DNA from: an uncultured Treponema sp. | GTDB taxonomy: Bacteria; Spirochaetota; Spirochaetia; Treponematales; Treponemataceae | DNA length: 23,927 nucleotides | Assembly (NCBI GenBank): GCA_937923945.1 | Contig: CALDWC010000035.1 | Span: 1 to 23,927 of the forward strand | Reading direction: 5' to 3' | Shown: positions 1-6,995 of the stretch, in pieces | Position numbering within the stretch: the first letter of the stretch is position 1 | Layout: each line of letters starts with the position of its first letter | Program-made: the position numbers and the translations under genes | The notes under the pieces: generated by a model | The model's database searches: none | Told to the model about the DNA's origin: nothing | Seen by the model: the letters and a program-made list of their open reading frames with translations, nothing else

Positions 1-230
1 AAAAATGCTATAAAACTTAAATTTTATGGGCAATACTACTTGCAATTTTCATTTCAGTTTTAAATGCTACTATCATACCTCAGGTCAGGAGCATGAAGAA
101 TTTATTTTGCTTTATAGTATGCAAAAATGTTGTTTTCGAAGGTGTTTTGATTATAGAACTCGCTCAAGGAAACACTGATTAATTACCATTTTTACATGAC
201 AAAAAAATATAAATGAGTATACTGTAAGGC
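1..230. other. AT-rich spacer without a supportable gene
   Basis: I see no convincing gene here. The only notable elements are a copy of the dispersed CTGATTAA repeat near 155-185 and the AT-rich lead-in to the transposase remnant that starts at 231. A 50-codon open frame (26-178) has no ribosome binding site and a composition unlike the neighbouring proteins, so it is not called. Confidence 0.5.
155..185 (+). repeat. Dispersed CTGATTAA-core repeat, copy 1
   Basis: The stretch contains CAAGGAAACACTGATTAA. Positions 155-182 match 23 of 28 bases with the reverse complement of 7185-7212 (copy 5). The same core recurs in three other spacers of this window, so this is a short dispersed intergenic repeat rather than chance similarity. 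It has no coding potential that I can see. Confidence 0.6.
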
Positions 231-371
231 ATGATGAACAATAAAAATCAATTAACTTTTGCAGATACAGAACTAACCGGTGTTAAACGAATTACCAAGA
301 AAGCACAATTTTTAGAAAAGATGAATGATATAATACCTTGGGATGTATTGGAAAAAACTATTGCACCTTAA
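231..371 (+). pseudogene. N-terminal remnant of an IS5-family (InsH-like) transposase
   Basis: A 46-codon frame starts ATGATG and stops with TAA at 369-371. The peptide has the order QLTFAD, then E, KR, T..K, FL..M, I.PW and IAP, which is the conserved N-terminus of IS5 InsH-type transposases (family form: QLTFADSEF...KR..TRK..FL..M...LPW...IEPFYP). It breaks off exactly where the family continues with FYP or HYP. The DDE catalytic domain is absent from the downstream sequence in any frame I could follow. A full transposase is over 300 residues, so roughly 85 per cent is missing. It is a dead insertion-sequence relic. I am confident of the family and less so of the IS5 subgroup. Confidence 0.8.
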
Positions 372-394
372 AACACTGAATTGTTCAGCGTTTT
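370..394. terminator. Hairpin directly after the transposase remnant stop
   Basis: An 11-nt arm (370-380) pairs with 384-394 around a 3-nt loop, with one A/C mismatch: AAAACACTGAA, loop TTG, TTCAGCGTTTT. It follows the TAA of the IS5 remnant and ends in a short T run, so it could act as a weak terminator. The arm also contains AAACACTGA, which occurs at 170-178 on the other side of the remnant. Confidence 0.4.
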
Positions 395-423
395 ATTAAG
401 AATTAAACCGCGCTGTGCAAAAG

Positions 424-520
424 TTTGGTAAATTTTTAAAATTTCTCGGCAAATATTTTAAAATATTTGGTAAATAATTTTAATTATTTGGTAAATATTT
501 GGAGGAAATGCGGTAAAAAT
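424..520. repeat. Phased 21-bp direct repeats (4 to 5 units)
   Basis: The core GGTAAAT (GGCAAAT in one unit) begins at 427, 448, 469 and 490, exactly 21 bp apart, and a decayed fifth unit (GGTAAAAAT) starts at 512. Each core lies in an AT-rich context of the form TTTGGTAAAT. Read as codons, the first two units give a heptad pattern around F/L-G-K, but stops interrupt the frame soon after 475, so there is no present-day protein. No initiator gene or origin signature lies next to it, so I do not call it an origin or iteron array. Confidence 0.6.
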
Positions 521-605
521 CGTTGGAGATACACATATCTTTTTTAGCAAATGAGGCAATTTAGCTGCTACAGAAATCAAGTTTGTAGAATAGTTTTAAT
601 ACTGT

Positions 606-641
606 ATGAAAACGCTGATTAAAGGCTTGCAGCCGTTTACC
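606..641 (+). repeat. Dispersed CTGATTAA-core repeat, copy 2 (long form)
   Basis: This 36-bp stretch matches the reverse complement of 7163-7198 at 31 of 36 positions. It shares AACGCTGATTAAAGGCTTG and a downstream GCCGTTTA. The two long copies are therefore in inverted orientation about 6.5 kb apart. It is non-coding as far as I can see. Confidence 0.65.
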
Positions 642-731
642 GGCGTTTTCTCATTGTTTCTCAATATTCAGTATAATAATGTAGAATTCTGGACATTTAA
701 TTTCGCTACTGAAATAGCGCGGCTTGTTAAA

Positions 732-757
732 CTGCCAAGTTTTGAAAAACTTGGCAG
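732..757. repeat. Perfect 12-bp inverted repeat with 2-nt spacer
   Basis: CTGCCAAGTTTT (732-743) is followed by GA and then its exact reverse complement (746-757). A 2-nt spacer is too small for a normal hairpin loop, so in RNA the innermost A-T pairs would open. As DNA it could be a protein-binding palindrome or a cruciform. It resembles the 15-bp inverted repeat at 14137-14168 in having a 2-nt spacer and an A/T-only centre. Confidence 0.6.
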
Positions 758-791
758 CCGCTGTACTTTTCAAAACCAATGTATTATGCGG

Positions 792-832
792 ATAAAAAAT
801 TTTTCCGGTGGAAATCCTGTGTGGTTCCACCG
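792..832 (-). terminator. Rho-independent terminator of the SH3 lipoprotein gene
   Basis: On the minus strand, CGGTGGAA (832-825) pairs perfectly with TTCCACCG (813-806) around an 11-nt loop. It is followed, after a short A run, by a run of T (800-792 read on the minus strand). It begins only 9 nt past the lipoprotein stop codon, where a terminator is expected. Confidence 0.7.
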
Positions 833-840
833 AAATTGTA

Positions 841-1893
841 CTAAAAGGTTTCTTTAATTTCGAGTGAACTTGCCTGCACCCAGCCTTTTTTTTGTTTGCT
901 TTCGATGTAATACCAATCAACCGATTTTCCGCCCTCATCAAGCGAAACTTTTTTATAGGCGACGGCTTTTGTGCCCTCTTTTACGGTTTCCAAAGTTCGC
1001 GCATCCGTTGTTGAAGGAATACTGAAAAGAGTCGTGTCGGCATTGAGGACAACTTTTTCTTCGATTTTTTCCACCGGCAGTTTTGCCAAAAAGGCATCCT
1101 CTTTGAGGCGTGCTTCAGTCAGTGCTTGTATGTTTGCAATATCATTGCTGTAAATTGAATTCATCTCGATTGCGTTTTGAAAAAGCTCTGATCGTATCGT
1201 GTCATTTTTCGACTGGGACGCAATTTGTGCGATCATCATCGCGTTGACATCATTGGGATTCCGCTCAATATTTTCCCGCTTAACAAATTTTCCTTTTACA
1301 ATCCAGGAAAGTAAATCCGACGAATATGCCGCAATTTTAACAAACTTTTCGTTTTCCGCAGTTAAACTATCCGTGTAAACGGCAACAATCAAATACTGAG
1401 GAAGCATTTCATCCGTCGCGCCGGTCAACGAATCGGCTTTGTACAAAATAGTATCAGGCTGTGAAATAAAAGCGGCTTCCGTATTTGGCTCAAAACAATA
1501 ATCCTGAATCCAATAATCTTCACCTTTGATGCTGATGTGAAAAAAATCCCGCTTTTGCCCGTCGGTTCGGGTTGCCGTCTTTTTTTCACCGAGGTACGTT
1601 GCAACATCGCCAAGAACGGCGGATTTTGCCCACTTCATTTTGCCGTCCTCGTTTTCAACGTACAGAGCGGCTTCATTTACGTAGACCACACCGGTAGTGC
1701 CGGCATTCGTTTCGGCAATACTTCCTTCCGGTGCCGGTTGTTCGTCACCGCCGTTTTCGGTTGTTTCACCGGCGCTGATCGGATTTCCGTTTTCGGCTCC
1801 GTCGATTACTTTGTTTTCGTTTTTTGTGCACGTACATACTAAAAAGACCGTGCATCCCAGTAAGAGTATACATTTCAGTATCAGTTTTTTCAT
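841..1893 (-). CDS. Lipoprotein with three SH3-like repeats
   Basis: The 350-residue protein starts with a signal peptide (MKK, then a hydrophobic stretch at 4-19) and cysteines at 20 and 22 that can serve as the lipidated residue of a loose, spirochaete-type lipobox. Residues 23-65 are a low-complexity E/G/N/P linker. Three segments look like bacterial SH3-type barrels: about 67-135, 146-208 and 280-346. Each ends in a pattern of aromatic/hydrophobic-x-I, a turn, W-(I/V) and a short last strand (FFHI...YWIQDY; FVKI...SWIVKGKF; WYYI...GWVQASS). Such domains commonly bind cell-wall peptides or act as protein-contact modules, so a periplasmic, membrane-anchored role at the cell wall is likely but not shown. 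The start has AAGGAAA 7 nt upstream. It is monocistronic with its own terminator. Confidence 0.75.
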   Translation of the reverse strand: MKKLILKCILLLGCTVFLVCTCTKNENKVIDGAENGNPISAGETTENGGDEQPAPEGSIAETNAGTTGVVYVNEAALYVENEDGKMKWAKSAVLGDVATYLGEKKTATRTDGQKRDFFHISIKGEDYWIQDYCFEPNTEAAFISQPDTILYKADSLTGATDEMLPQYLIVAVYTDSLTAENEKFVKIAAYSSDLLSWIVKGKFVKRENIERNPNDVNAMMIAQIASQSKNDTIRSELFQNAIEMNSIYSNDIANIQALTEARLKEDAFLAKLPVEKIEEKVVLNADTTLFSIPSTTDARTLETVKEGTKAVAYKKVSLDEGGKSVDWYYIESKQKKGWVQASSLEIKETF

Positions 1894-1990
1894 AAAGTTG
1901 TTTCCTTAAAAATGTAGTTTTATAAAGTGTATAGAATACTTCCTTTGAAATCAATATTTGCCTTTGGTGAATCAGCTTTCTACCGCGAAA

Positions 1991-2959
1991 CTAATTCACG
2001 CAATTTTGCACTTTTCCCGATAAAAACGCTTTTGCATTCGACGCGAGAATATCCAAAAGCCGCGTTCTAGCTTCAAAGGTTTGCCACGCAATATGCGGCG
2101 TGAGGATACAATTCGGCAAACCGAAAAGCGGATTCGCAACGTCGGGCGGTTCACTACTCAGCACGTCGGCTCCGTATCCCGCTAATTGTCCCGCTTTCAA
2201 CGCTGCAGCGACGGCTTCTTCGTTTATGAGCGGACCGCGGGCGGTGTTAATAAGGTACGCCGTTTTTTTAAATCGCTTTAAAGAATCGGCGTTAATAATT
2301 TCGCGCGTTTTCTCCGTGAGCGGAGCGTTCAAACTGATAAAATCCGCCGTTGAAAATAAAACTTCGGGACTTACCTGCTTAACATCGGGAAATTCCGGAA
2401 AGTTTTTTTCGCTTCGGTTAGAAAAAATCACCTGCATTCCGAAACAGCGTGCAATTTTCATCACTTCATACCCGATATGCCCCGCACCGAAAACGCCCAG
2501 GATTTTTCCGCGAAGCTCATGGAGCGGAAATGAGTGATAGCAAAAATGTTCCGATGCCGCCCATTTTCCCGCATGGATTTCGGCGCTATGTTTTCCGATT
2601 TGAAAACAAAACTCCAAAATAAACGCAAACACTAATTCCGCAACGCTGTCGGAACTGTAGGAAGGCACATTCGTAACGGTAATATTTTTTTTGCGGGCAT
2701 ATTCAACGTCGACGACATTGTAGCCGGTCGCGATAACGCCGACATAGCGAAGACTCGGCAGCGCATCAATAATCTCTTTAGTGATTTTAACCTTATTGGT
2801 AAAAACCAATTCGCAGTCTTTACAGCGTTCAATTACTTCATAGGGAGCAGTTTTATCATATATCGTAACGTCGCATACTGCTTGTAACGGTTTCCAATCC
2901 AAGTCGCCCGGATTCAGCGTAAAACCATCAAGAACAACACCTGAAACTTTTTTATTCAT
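1991..2959 (-). CDS. D-isomer specific 2-hydroxyacid dehydrogenase
   Basis: The 322-residue protein is full length for the D-2-hydroxyacid dehydrogenase family, whose members reduce 2-keto acids (hydroxypyruvate, glyoxylate, pyruvate and similar) with NAD(P)H in the cytoplasm. It shows the substrate-loop region ATGYNVVD (77-84), the Rossmann motif GAGHIG (158-163), and the catalytic Arg241 (NTARG), Glu270 (ADVLSSEPP) and His289 (TPHIAW). The residues after the second Rossmann strand are SNRSEK (180-185) instead of the acidic residue usual for NAD users, which leans toward NADP(H); this is inference. The start is supported by GGAAGAGG about 7 nt upstream. The exact substrate cannot be read from the sequence; glycerate/hydroxypyruvate or glyoxylate reductase are the likeliest. 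Confidence 0.88.
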   Translation of the reverse strand: MNKKVSGVVLDGFTLNPGDLDWKPLQAVCDVTIYDKTAPYEVIERCKDCELVFTNKVKITKEIIDALPSLRYVGVIATGYNVVDVEYARKKNITVTNVPSYSSDSVAELVFAFILEFCFQIGKHSAEIHAGKWAASEHFCYHSFPLHELRGKILGVFGAGHIGYEVMKIARCFGMQVIFSNRSEKNFPEFPDVKQVSPEVLFSTADFISLNAPLTEKTREIINADSLKRFKKTAYLINTARGPLINEEAVAAALKAGQLAGYGADVLSSEPPDVANPLFGLPNCILTPHIAWQTFEARTRLLDILASNAKAFLSGKVQNCVN

Positions 2960-3076
2960 ACAAAAACCTCTTCCGTTATTTTACCACGATTGATAAAAAT
3001 TTTCTATGAATAAAATACATAATAGCTGAAAAACAGCGTTATAATTTCCTTATTACACAATGATTATACTATGTGA

Positions 3077-3104
3077 TTGAAAAAAATGAAAATTTCTGTA
3101 TAAT
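3077..3104 (+). promoter_or_regulatory. Sigma70-type promoter of the glycosyltransferase gene
   Basis: TTGAAA (3077-3082) is separated by 16 nt from a perfect TATAAT (3099-3104). The predicted start of transcription, near 3111, falls immediately before the GGAG Shine-Dalgarno sequence (3112-3115), so the 5' leader would be only about 12 nt. Confidence 0.65.
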
Positions 3105-3122
3105 AAAGAGCGGAGCTTGTTT

Positions 3123-4262
3123 TTGAAAATAGGAATTAATGCATTCGGCTGTAATCATGGGCGTTCAGGTATCGGTGCATACATATACTCGCTTATCCAC
3201 AATCTGCCTGAAATCGAACATTCCGTTCATGTTTTTGGCCCGCAATTTGACAAATATATTTACACGACTGATTTAGATCCTTCCATATATGAAGGCGTTA
3301 CCGTTGAAGATAATGATTTTTCCGAAAAGCTTTTTATGAAAACGAATTTAAATCAGTTGATCAATAAATTGCAGTATGATGCCGTGTTGTTTCCCGCCGG
3401 TATGCAAAATTTACCGCTTGTTTTTTCAAAGCCGGCTTTTTTGGTGATTCAGGAACCCATAAAAAAGAATAGCGGTTTTTCCTTGTTTGGTTCTTTTAAC
3501 CAAATGGGGCAAAAAAATATTCTTCAAAAAGCTTCCGGCATTATTGCGGCGAGTGAGTATATCAAGCAAAACTTGATTGAATTCGGTGTTACTAGTAATA
3601 AAATCAAGGTAATATACAACGGCATTGATACTGAAATATTTTATCCGAAAGATACCGATAAACCTCAGCTCCCTGACAACGTTCCGTTTGTGATTCGAAA
3701 GCCGTATATCATATACGCATCCAGTATTTCCGAACCGGAAAAACGCCACACTGAGTTGATTAAGGGTTTTGGACTTTTTAAGAAAAACACCGGGTTACCG
3801 CATCGCTTGGTTATTGCGGGACAGGAAGGAAACGTTGCGGGAGCGGTGCATCAGGCGGTGCTTTCATCTCCGGTTGTTTCCGACATCATTTTAACCGGAT
3901 TTATTGAGCAGCGGCAGCTTGCCAACTTTTATCGTGATAGCGATATTTGTGTTTTTCCATCCGAAATGGAAGGAGTAGGACTTCCCGTGATTGAAGCGAT
4001 GGCGTGCGGTATTCCGACGGCATGTGCCGATGCCGGAGCATTGCCGGAAATTGCCGGTGATGCCGCCCTCTATTTTGATGCAAAAAACCCTACGGATATT
4101 GCCGCTGTGTTGGAAAAATTGGCGAGTAATCCGAACGGCTCTTCGGATGAAATCCGCGCTTCCCTTATTGAAAAGGGGGCATCGTGGGTTCGCCGCTATG
4201 ACTGGAAAACAACCGCCGAACAAACGCTTGGCTACATCACGGAAAAACTGGAACAAAAATAA
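3123..4262 (+). CDS. GT4-family glycosyltransferase
   Basis: The frame encodes 379 residues from a TTG at 3123. A TTG two codons earlier (3117) is also in frame, but GGAG at 3112-3115 sits 1 nt from it and 7 nt from 3123, so 3123 is preferred. The protein has the two-domain GT-B plan: an N-terminal KIGINAFGCNHGRSGIGAYIY glycine-rich acceptor loop, a middle IYNGID(T) motif, and a C-terminal donor domain with VFPSEMEGVGLPVIEAMACG. That last segment contains the E-x7-E motif of retaining GT4 enzymes, which transfer sugars from nucleotide-sugars onto lipid or polysaccharide acceptors. The protein has no membrane span, and no neighbouring sugar genes reveal its product. It converges with thiamine pyrophosphokinase, 22 nt away. 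Confidence 0.85.
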   Translation: MKIGINAFGCNHGRSGIGAYIYSLIHNLPEIEHSVHVFGPQFDKYIYTTDLDPSIYEGVTVEDNDFSEKLFMKTNLNQLINKLQYDAVLFPAGMQNLPLVFSKPAFLVIQEPIKKNSGFSLFGSFNQMGQKNILQKASGIIAASEYIKQNLIEFGVTSNKIKVIYNGIDTEIFYPKDTDKPQLPDNVPFVIRKPYIIYASSISEPEKRHTELIKGFGLFKKNTGLPHRLVIAGQEGNVAGAVHQAVLSSPVVSDIILTGFIEQRQLANFYRDSDICVFPSEMEGVGLPVIEAMACGIPTACADAGALPEIAGDAALYFDAKNPTDIAAVLEKLASNPNGSSDEIRASLIEKGASWVRRYDWKTTAEQTLGYITEKLEQK

Positions 4263-4265
4263 GTG

Positions 4266-4284
4266 AAACGGTCTTGTGGCGTTT
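4266..4284. terminator. Weak hairpin between convergent genes
   Basis: AAACG (4266-4270) can pair with CGTTT (4280-4284) around a 9-nt loop. A run of T follows on the plus strand and A-rich sequence precedes it, so it could work in both directions. The stem is short, so this is tentative. Confidence 0.3.
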
Positions 4285-4956
4285 TTATTGTAACCACGCG
4301 TGTCCGCCAACCAGAATTAAAAAGCGACCATGTTTTACTTTGAACGAAACTTCCTTTATATCGGTGCGGTTACTGATACTTGCGGCTCTGTTCCAGTGAA
4401 GATTATCCAGTTCCCAATGCAGTCCGTTTGAATGAATTTTCGCCGGAAAAATACGGTACCGCCGCGAAATTGCAAAAACGGAAACGATTGTTCCGATCGG
4501 GAGACTGAGGGTTAACTCGTTTTTCAATGAATGAGAAAGGCAAAATCCGCATCCCGTATCGAAAAGCCAAACCGCCGGCGGTATGGTACTTTTAAAAACA
4601 CGCAAAAAATAAATTAAGTGGTCAATGCGTTCCGCTCCGCCGGCTCCGATAATCACGATTTCGTCATTTTTGCCGGTGCTCACTTTTTCTGCCTGCTGCA
4701 TAGCAAGTTCCGTATCGGTAAAATCTTTATCGCGGGGAAAAACTCGTATATCCGCTTTTGGGTATTTTTTCAACAAAGCGTGGTTTTGTAAGCTATCGAA
4801 ATCGCCGAGAATACAATCCGGTGCGATGTTGAGCAAGGCTGTCTGTTCTAAGCCTGAGTCCGCCGCAATCACATAATCAGGGATATACCGATTTAAAAAT
4901 GTCGTGATCAGTTTTTGCTCCGCATGGTTTCCGCCGGTAAATATGACAATTCGCAT
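4285..4956 (-). CDS. thiN: Thiamine pyrophosphokinase
   Basis: The 223-residue protein transfers pyrophosphate from ATP to thiamine, giving thiamine diphosphate in the cytoplasm. The family motifs are present in order: AADSGL (31-36), the metal-binding GDFDS (51-55), KDFTDTELA (77-85) and GAGGAERIDH (104-113), followed by a beta-rich C-terminal thiamine-binding half. The length is normal for the family. No thiamine biosynthesis genes are adjacent, so it would serve salvage of imported thiamine. The start has no Shine-Dalgarno sequence, and a promoter -10 box lies 6 nt upstream, which predicts a leaderless mRNA. Confidence 0.9.
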   Translation of the reverse strand: MRIVIFTGGNHAEQKLITTFLNRYIPDYVIAADSGLEQTALLNIAPDCILGDFDSLQNHALLKKYPKADIRVFPRDKDFTDTELAMQQAEKVSTGKNDEIVIIGAGGAERIDHLIYFLRVFKSTIPPAVWLFDTGCGFCLSHSLKNELTLSLPIGTIVSVFAISRRYRIFPAKIHSNGLHWELDNLHWNRAASISNRTDIKEVSFKVKHGRFLILVGGHAWLQ

Positions 4957-4962
4957 TTTTTG

Positions 4963-4991
4963 AGTATATCCGTTCGGTAGATAAACTGCAA
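4963..4991 (-). promoter_or_regulatory. Promoter of thiN placed for a leaderless transcript
   Basis: On the minus strand TTGCAG (4991-4986), a 17-nt spacer and TATACT (4968-4963) precede the ATG at 4956 by only 6 nt (CAAAAA). With the usual spacing, transcription would begin at the A of the start codon. There is no purine-rich ribosome binding site between the -10 box and the ATG. Confidence 0.65.
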
Positions 4992-5032
4992 CACGGTAAA
5001 GTATTATAAACGGATAGGTAATTATTTAAAAA

Positions 5033-5071
5033 GGCACCGATTAATTCGAGCGAAAATTAATCAGCATTTCC
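5033..5071. repeat. Dispersed CTGATTAA-core repeat, copy 3 (hairpin form)
   Basis: GATTAATT (5039-5046) and AATTAATC (5055-5062) form a perfect 8-bp stem with an 8-nt loop. On the minus strand the right arm reads GGAAATGCTGATTAATT, matching the GGAAACACTGATTAATT of copy 1 at 15 of 17 positions. The left arm reads GGCACCGATTAATTC on the plus strand. The element sits between the divergent thiN and oppA promoters and does not overlap either. Confidence 0.6.
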
Positions 5072-5126
5072 TAATCGATTGGTACTGTATTTTGATACCT
5101 TATTAAAATTATGCAGAAAAAAGCAC

Positions 5127-5155
5127 TTGACAAAAAAACAATGCACAAGTAAAAT
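5127..5155 (+). promoter_or_regulatory. Strong sigma70-type promoter of oppA
   Basis: A perfect TTGACA (5127-5132), a 17-nt spacer and TAAAAT (5150-5155) lie 40 nt before the oppA ATG. Transcription would start near 5162, leaving a leader of about 34 nt with a strong GGAGG. No operator palindrome overlaps it. Confidence 0.8.
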
Positions 5156-5195
5156 AATTAAAGCTTACAATTTTCGTTATGGAGGAAAAACAGTA

Positions 5196-6848
5196 ATGAA
5201 AAAATTTTTAAAATCCTGTGCAATCCTTATGATTGCATCTATTTCTGTTGCTTCACTCGTTTCTTGCGGCGGTAAAGATACTGCATCAGCAGGCGGTGAA
5301 GTGTATTTGAATACTTTTATGAATGCGCAACCGAATACGCTCGATCCGTCAAAAGGAACGGATATGTATGGAAATTCGGTTCTCTTGAATATTTTGGAAC
5401 CGTTAGTACGGTACAACGGGCAAGTCGGTGCTATTGTGGCTGCCGGCGCTTCTGACTGGACGATTAGCCCGGACGGTTTGGTGTATACTTTCAAAATCCG
5501 TGATATGAAATGGGCGGACGGCAAGAAAGTAACTGCTGCCGATTACGCGTACGGTATTCGCCGCAGTGCAGATCCGGCTACTGCGTGCCCCTATGCAAAC
5601 TTCATGTATCCGCTGGTAAACGGCGAAGCTGTTGTAAAGGGTGAGAAACCGATTGATGAACTCGGTGTTTCAACTCCCGATGACTCGACCTTGGTTCTCA
5701 CGTTGAATGTCGCAACGCCGTATTTTTTGGATACTGCAATGCAAAGAACTTATTTCCCGCAGCGCCAAGACTGGGTTGAAAAACACGGTGATAGCTATGC
5801 AACTTCACCGGAAACTAGCCCGATGTGCGGTCCTTTCGTTATGAAAAATTGGACGATTAACTCGGTTATGAACTTTGTTCGCAATGAACGTTACTGGAAT
5901 GCAAAAGAAGTGAAACTTGACCGAATTAAGTGTGCAATTATCAATGACTCTAACGCTATTTACAGTGCATTGCTGGCGGGTGAGCTTGATCTTGCCGGTG
6001 TTCCCGATCCGAAATGGCAGGCAAAATTTTCCGATTCTTCAAAATGGAATCACGTTGAAATTGCGAATGCCGATACGGTTTATTGGATGATCAACACTAC
6101 TACCAAGTACATGGGAAGTGCAAAAATCCGTCGTGCAATCAGTGCTGCATTAAATCGTGAAGATTTAATCAAAACATGTCGTGACGGTATTGGTTTGCCG
6201 GCTTATTGGTTTGCTCCGCCGGCAGTAACTTGCCAAGGTTTGACTTTCAACACGATTGAAACCGGTGCAACTCGCACGTTAATGGCTGAAGCTACCGATC
6301 CGCGTGCGCTTTTTGAAGAAGGCTTAAAAGAATTGGGATTGAATGAAAAACCGGAAGATGTTGTGATTAAATGGGTTGGCTCCGGCATAGACCAAAAATC
6401 CCGAACCGAATCCGAGTATATTCAACAGGTTATGAAAGAAAAGCTTGGTTGTACATTCGATATTTACAACAAAGACTGGAACGAATTTATCAACATGGTT
6501 AAAGTCGGCGATTATGATATCGCATCGCTTGCATGGGGTGCCGACTTCAACGACCCGTGTAACTTCCTTGAAACCTGTTGGAGTAAAGCACCTGCATATC
6601 CGACCGGCTGGGTAAACGAAGAATTTGACAGCTTAATTGAAAAAGCTCAAAAATCAACCGATGCACAGGAACGCCACGATCTTTTGATGAAAGCGGAAAA
6701 TATTTTGATCAACACGGATTCGGCGATTATTCCGATTACGACACGTGTTGCACATTCCTATCGTGCCGTGTATGTAAAAAATGCTTCAACCAATTATTTT
6801 GATTGGATGGGCTGGCAGTTGATCGATACCTCTTCACGAGGAAAATAA
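5196..6848 (+). CDS. oppA: Oligopeptide ABC transporter, substrate-binding lipoprotein
   Basis: The 550-residue protein starts at the ATG at 5196, 11 nt after GGAGG (5181-5185). The frame is open a further 39 codons upstream, but that extension runs back through the promoter and is not translated. It has a classical lipoprotein signal (MKKFLKS, hydrophobic core, LVSC with Cys24). The rest is an SBP_bac_5 (cluster C) peptide-binding protein: the NAQPNTLDPSKGTDMYG opening, ILEPLVRY, the WTISPDGLVYTFKIRDMKWADGKKVTAADYAYGIRR block and the C-terminal IIPITTR segment. It would sit on the outer face of the cytoplasmic membrane and deliver oligopeptides to OppBC. It is the first gene of the opp set and is followed by a hairpin that would let it be made in excess of the membrane components. 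Confidence 0.93.
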   Translation: MKKFLKSCAILMIASISVASLVSCGGKDTASAGGEVYLNTFMNAQPNTLDPSKGTDMYGNSVLLNILEPLVRYNGQVGAIVAAGASDWTISPDGLVYTFKIRDMKWADGKKVTAADYAYGIRRSADPATACPYANFMYPLVNGEAVVKGEKPIDELGVSTPDDSTLVLTLNVATPYFLDTAMQRTYFPQRQDWVEKHGDSYATSPETSPMCGPFVMKNWTINSVMNFVRNERYWNAKEVKLDRIKCAIINDSNAIYSALLAGELDLAGVPDPKWQAKFSDSSKWNHVEIANADTVYWMINTTTKYMGSAKIRRAISAALNREDLIKTCRDGIGLPAYWFAPPAVTCQGLTFNTIETGATRTLMAEATDPRALFEEGLKELGLNEKPEDVVIKWVGSGIDQKSRTESEYIQQVMKEKLGCTFDIYNKDWNEFINMVKVGDYDIASLAWGADFNDPCNFLETCWSKAPAYPTGWVNEEFDSLIEKAQKSTDAQERHDLLMKAENILINTDSAIIPITTRVAHSYRAVYVKNASTNYFDWMGWQLIDTSSRGK

Positions 6849-6863
6849 TCATAATCGTAAAAT

Positions 6864-6894
6864 GCAAGTCGAGTTTGACTCGACTTGCGCTTTT
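6864..6894 (+). terminator. Hairpin after oppA (terminator or attenuator)
   Basis: An 11-bp perfect stem (GCAAGTCGAGT at 6864-6874 with ACTCGACTTGC at 6878-6888, loop TTG) is followed by GCTTTT. The T run is short, so readthrough into oppBCDF is expected. This fits the need for more OppA than permease. Confidence 0.65.
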
Positions 6895-6953
6895 ATGTGT
6901 GTCGGGGTGAATTTATTTTTAAGAAATGAATTTACCGCTTTATTGTGAGGTTA

Positions 6954-6987
6954 TGTTTTGTACGTTTGTGCAAGTTCGTACAAAACA
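6954..6987. repeat. 11-bp stem hairpin in the oppA-oppB spacer
   Basis: TGTTTTGTACG (6954-6964) and CGTACAAAACA (6977-6987) are exact reverse complements separated by 12 nt. It may be an RNA processing or stability hairpin, or an operator for a dimeric regulator. Nothing in the sequence decides between these. Confidence 0.5.
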
Positions 6988-6995
6988 ACAGCTTT

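Larger units (their letters stand above)
521..840. other. Gene-free spacer with a dispersed repeat and hairpins
   Basis: This stretch lies downstream of the minus-strand lipoprotein gene. It holds the second CTGATTAA repeat (606-641), a perfect inverted repeat (732-757) and the lipoprotein gene's probable terminator (792-832). An 83-codon open frame on the plus strand (606-857) begins inside the repeat, has no Shine-Dalgarno sequence and runs through both hairpins, so I do not accept it as a gene. Confidence 0.5.

Noticed and set aside
26..178. 50-codon open frame on the plus strand
   Set aside because: It has no ribosome binding site, an odd Cys/His/Phe-rich composition, and it ends inside a dispersed repeat copy; probably chance.
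231..371. Functional small protein or antitoxin
   Set aside because: The residues match the conserved start of IS5-type transposases too closely; a truncated transposase is the simpler explanation.
424..520. Replication origin or plasmid iterons
   Set aside because: The 21-bp phased repeats look iteron-like, but there is no initiator gene, no DnaA-box cluster and no partition gene nearby.
606..857. 83-codon plus-strand open frame
   Set aside because: It begins inside a dispersed repeat, runs through a palindrome and the lipoprotein terminator, and has no ribosome binding site or recognisable sequence.
5079..5195. Upstream in-frame extension of oppA
   Set aside because: It contains the TTGACA/TAAAAT promoter and lacks a signal sequence; the ATG at 5196 has GGAGG and a proper lipoprotein signal peptide.
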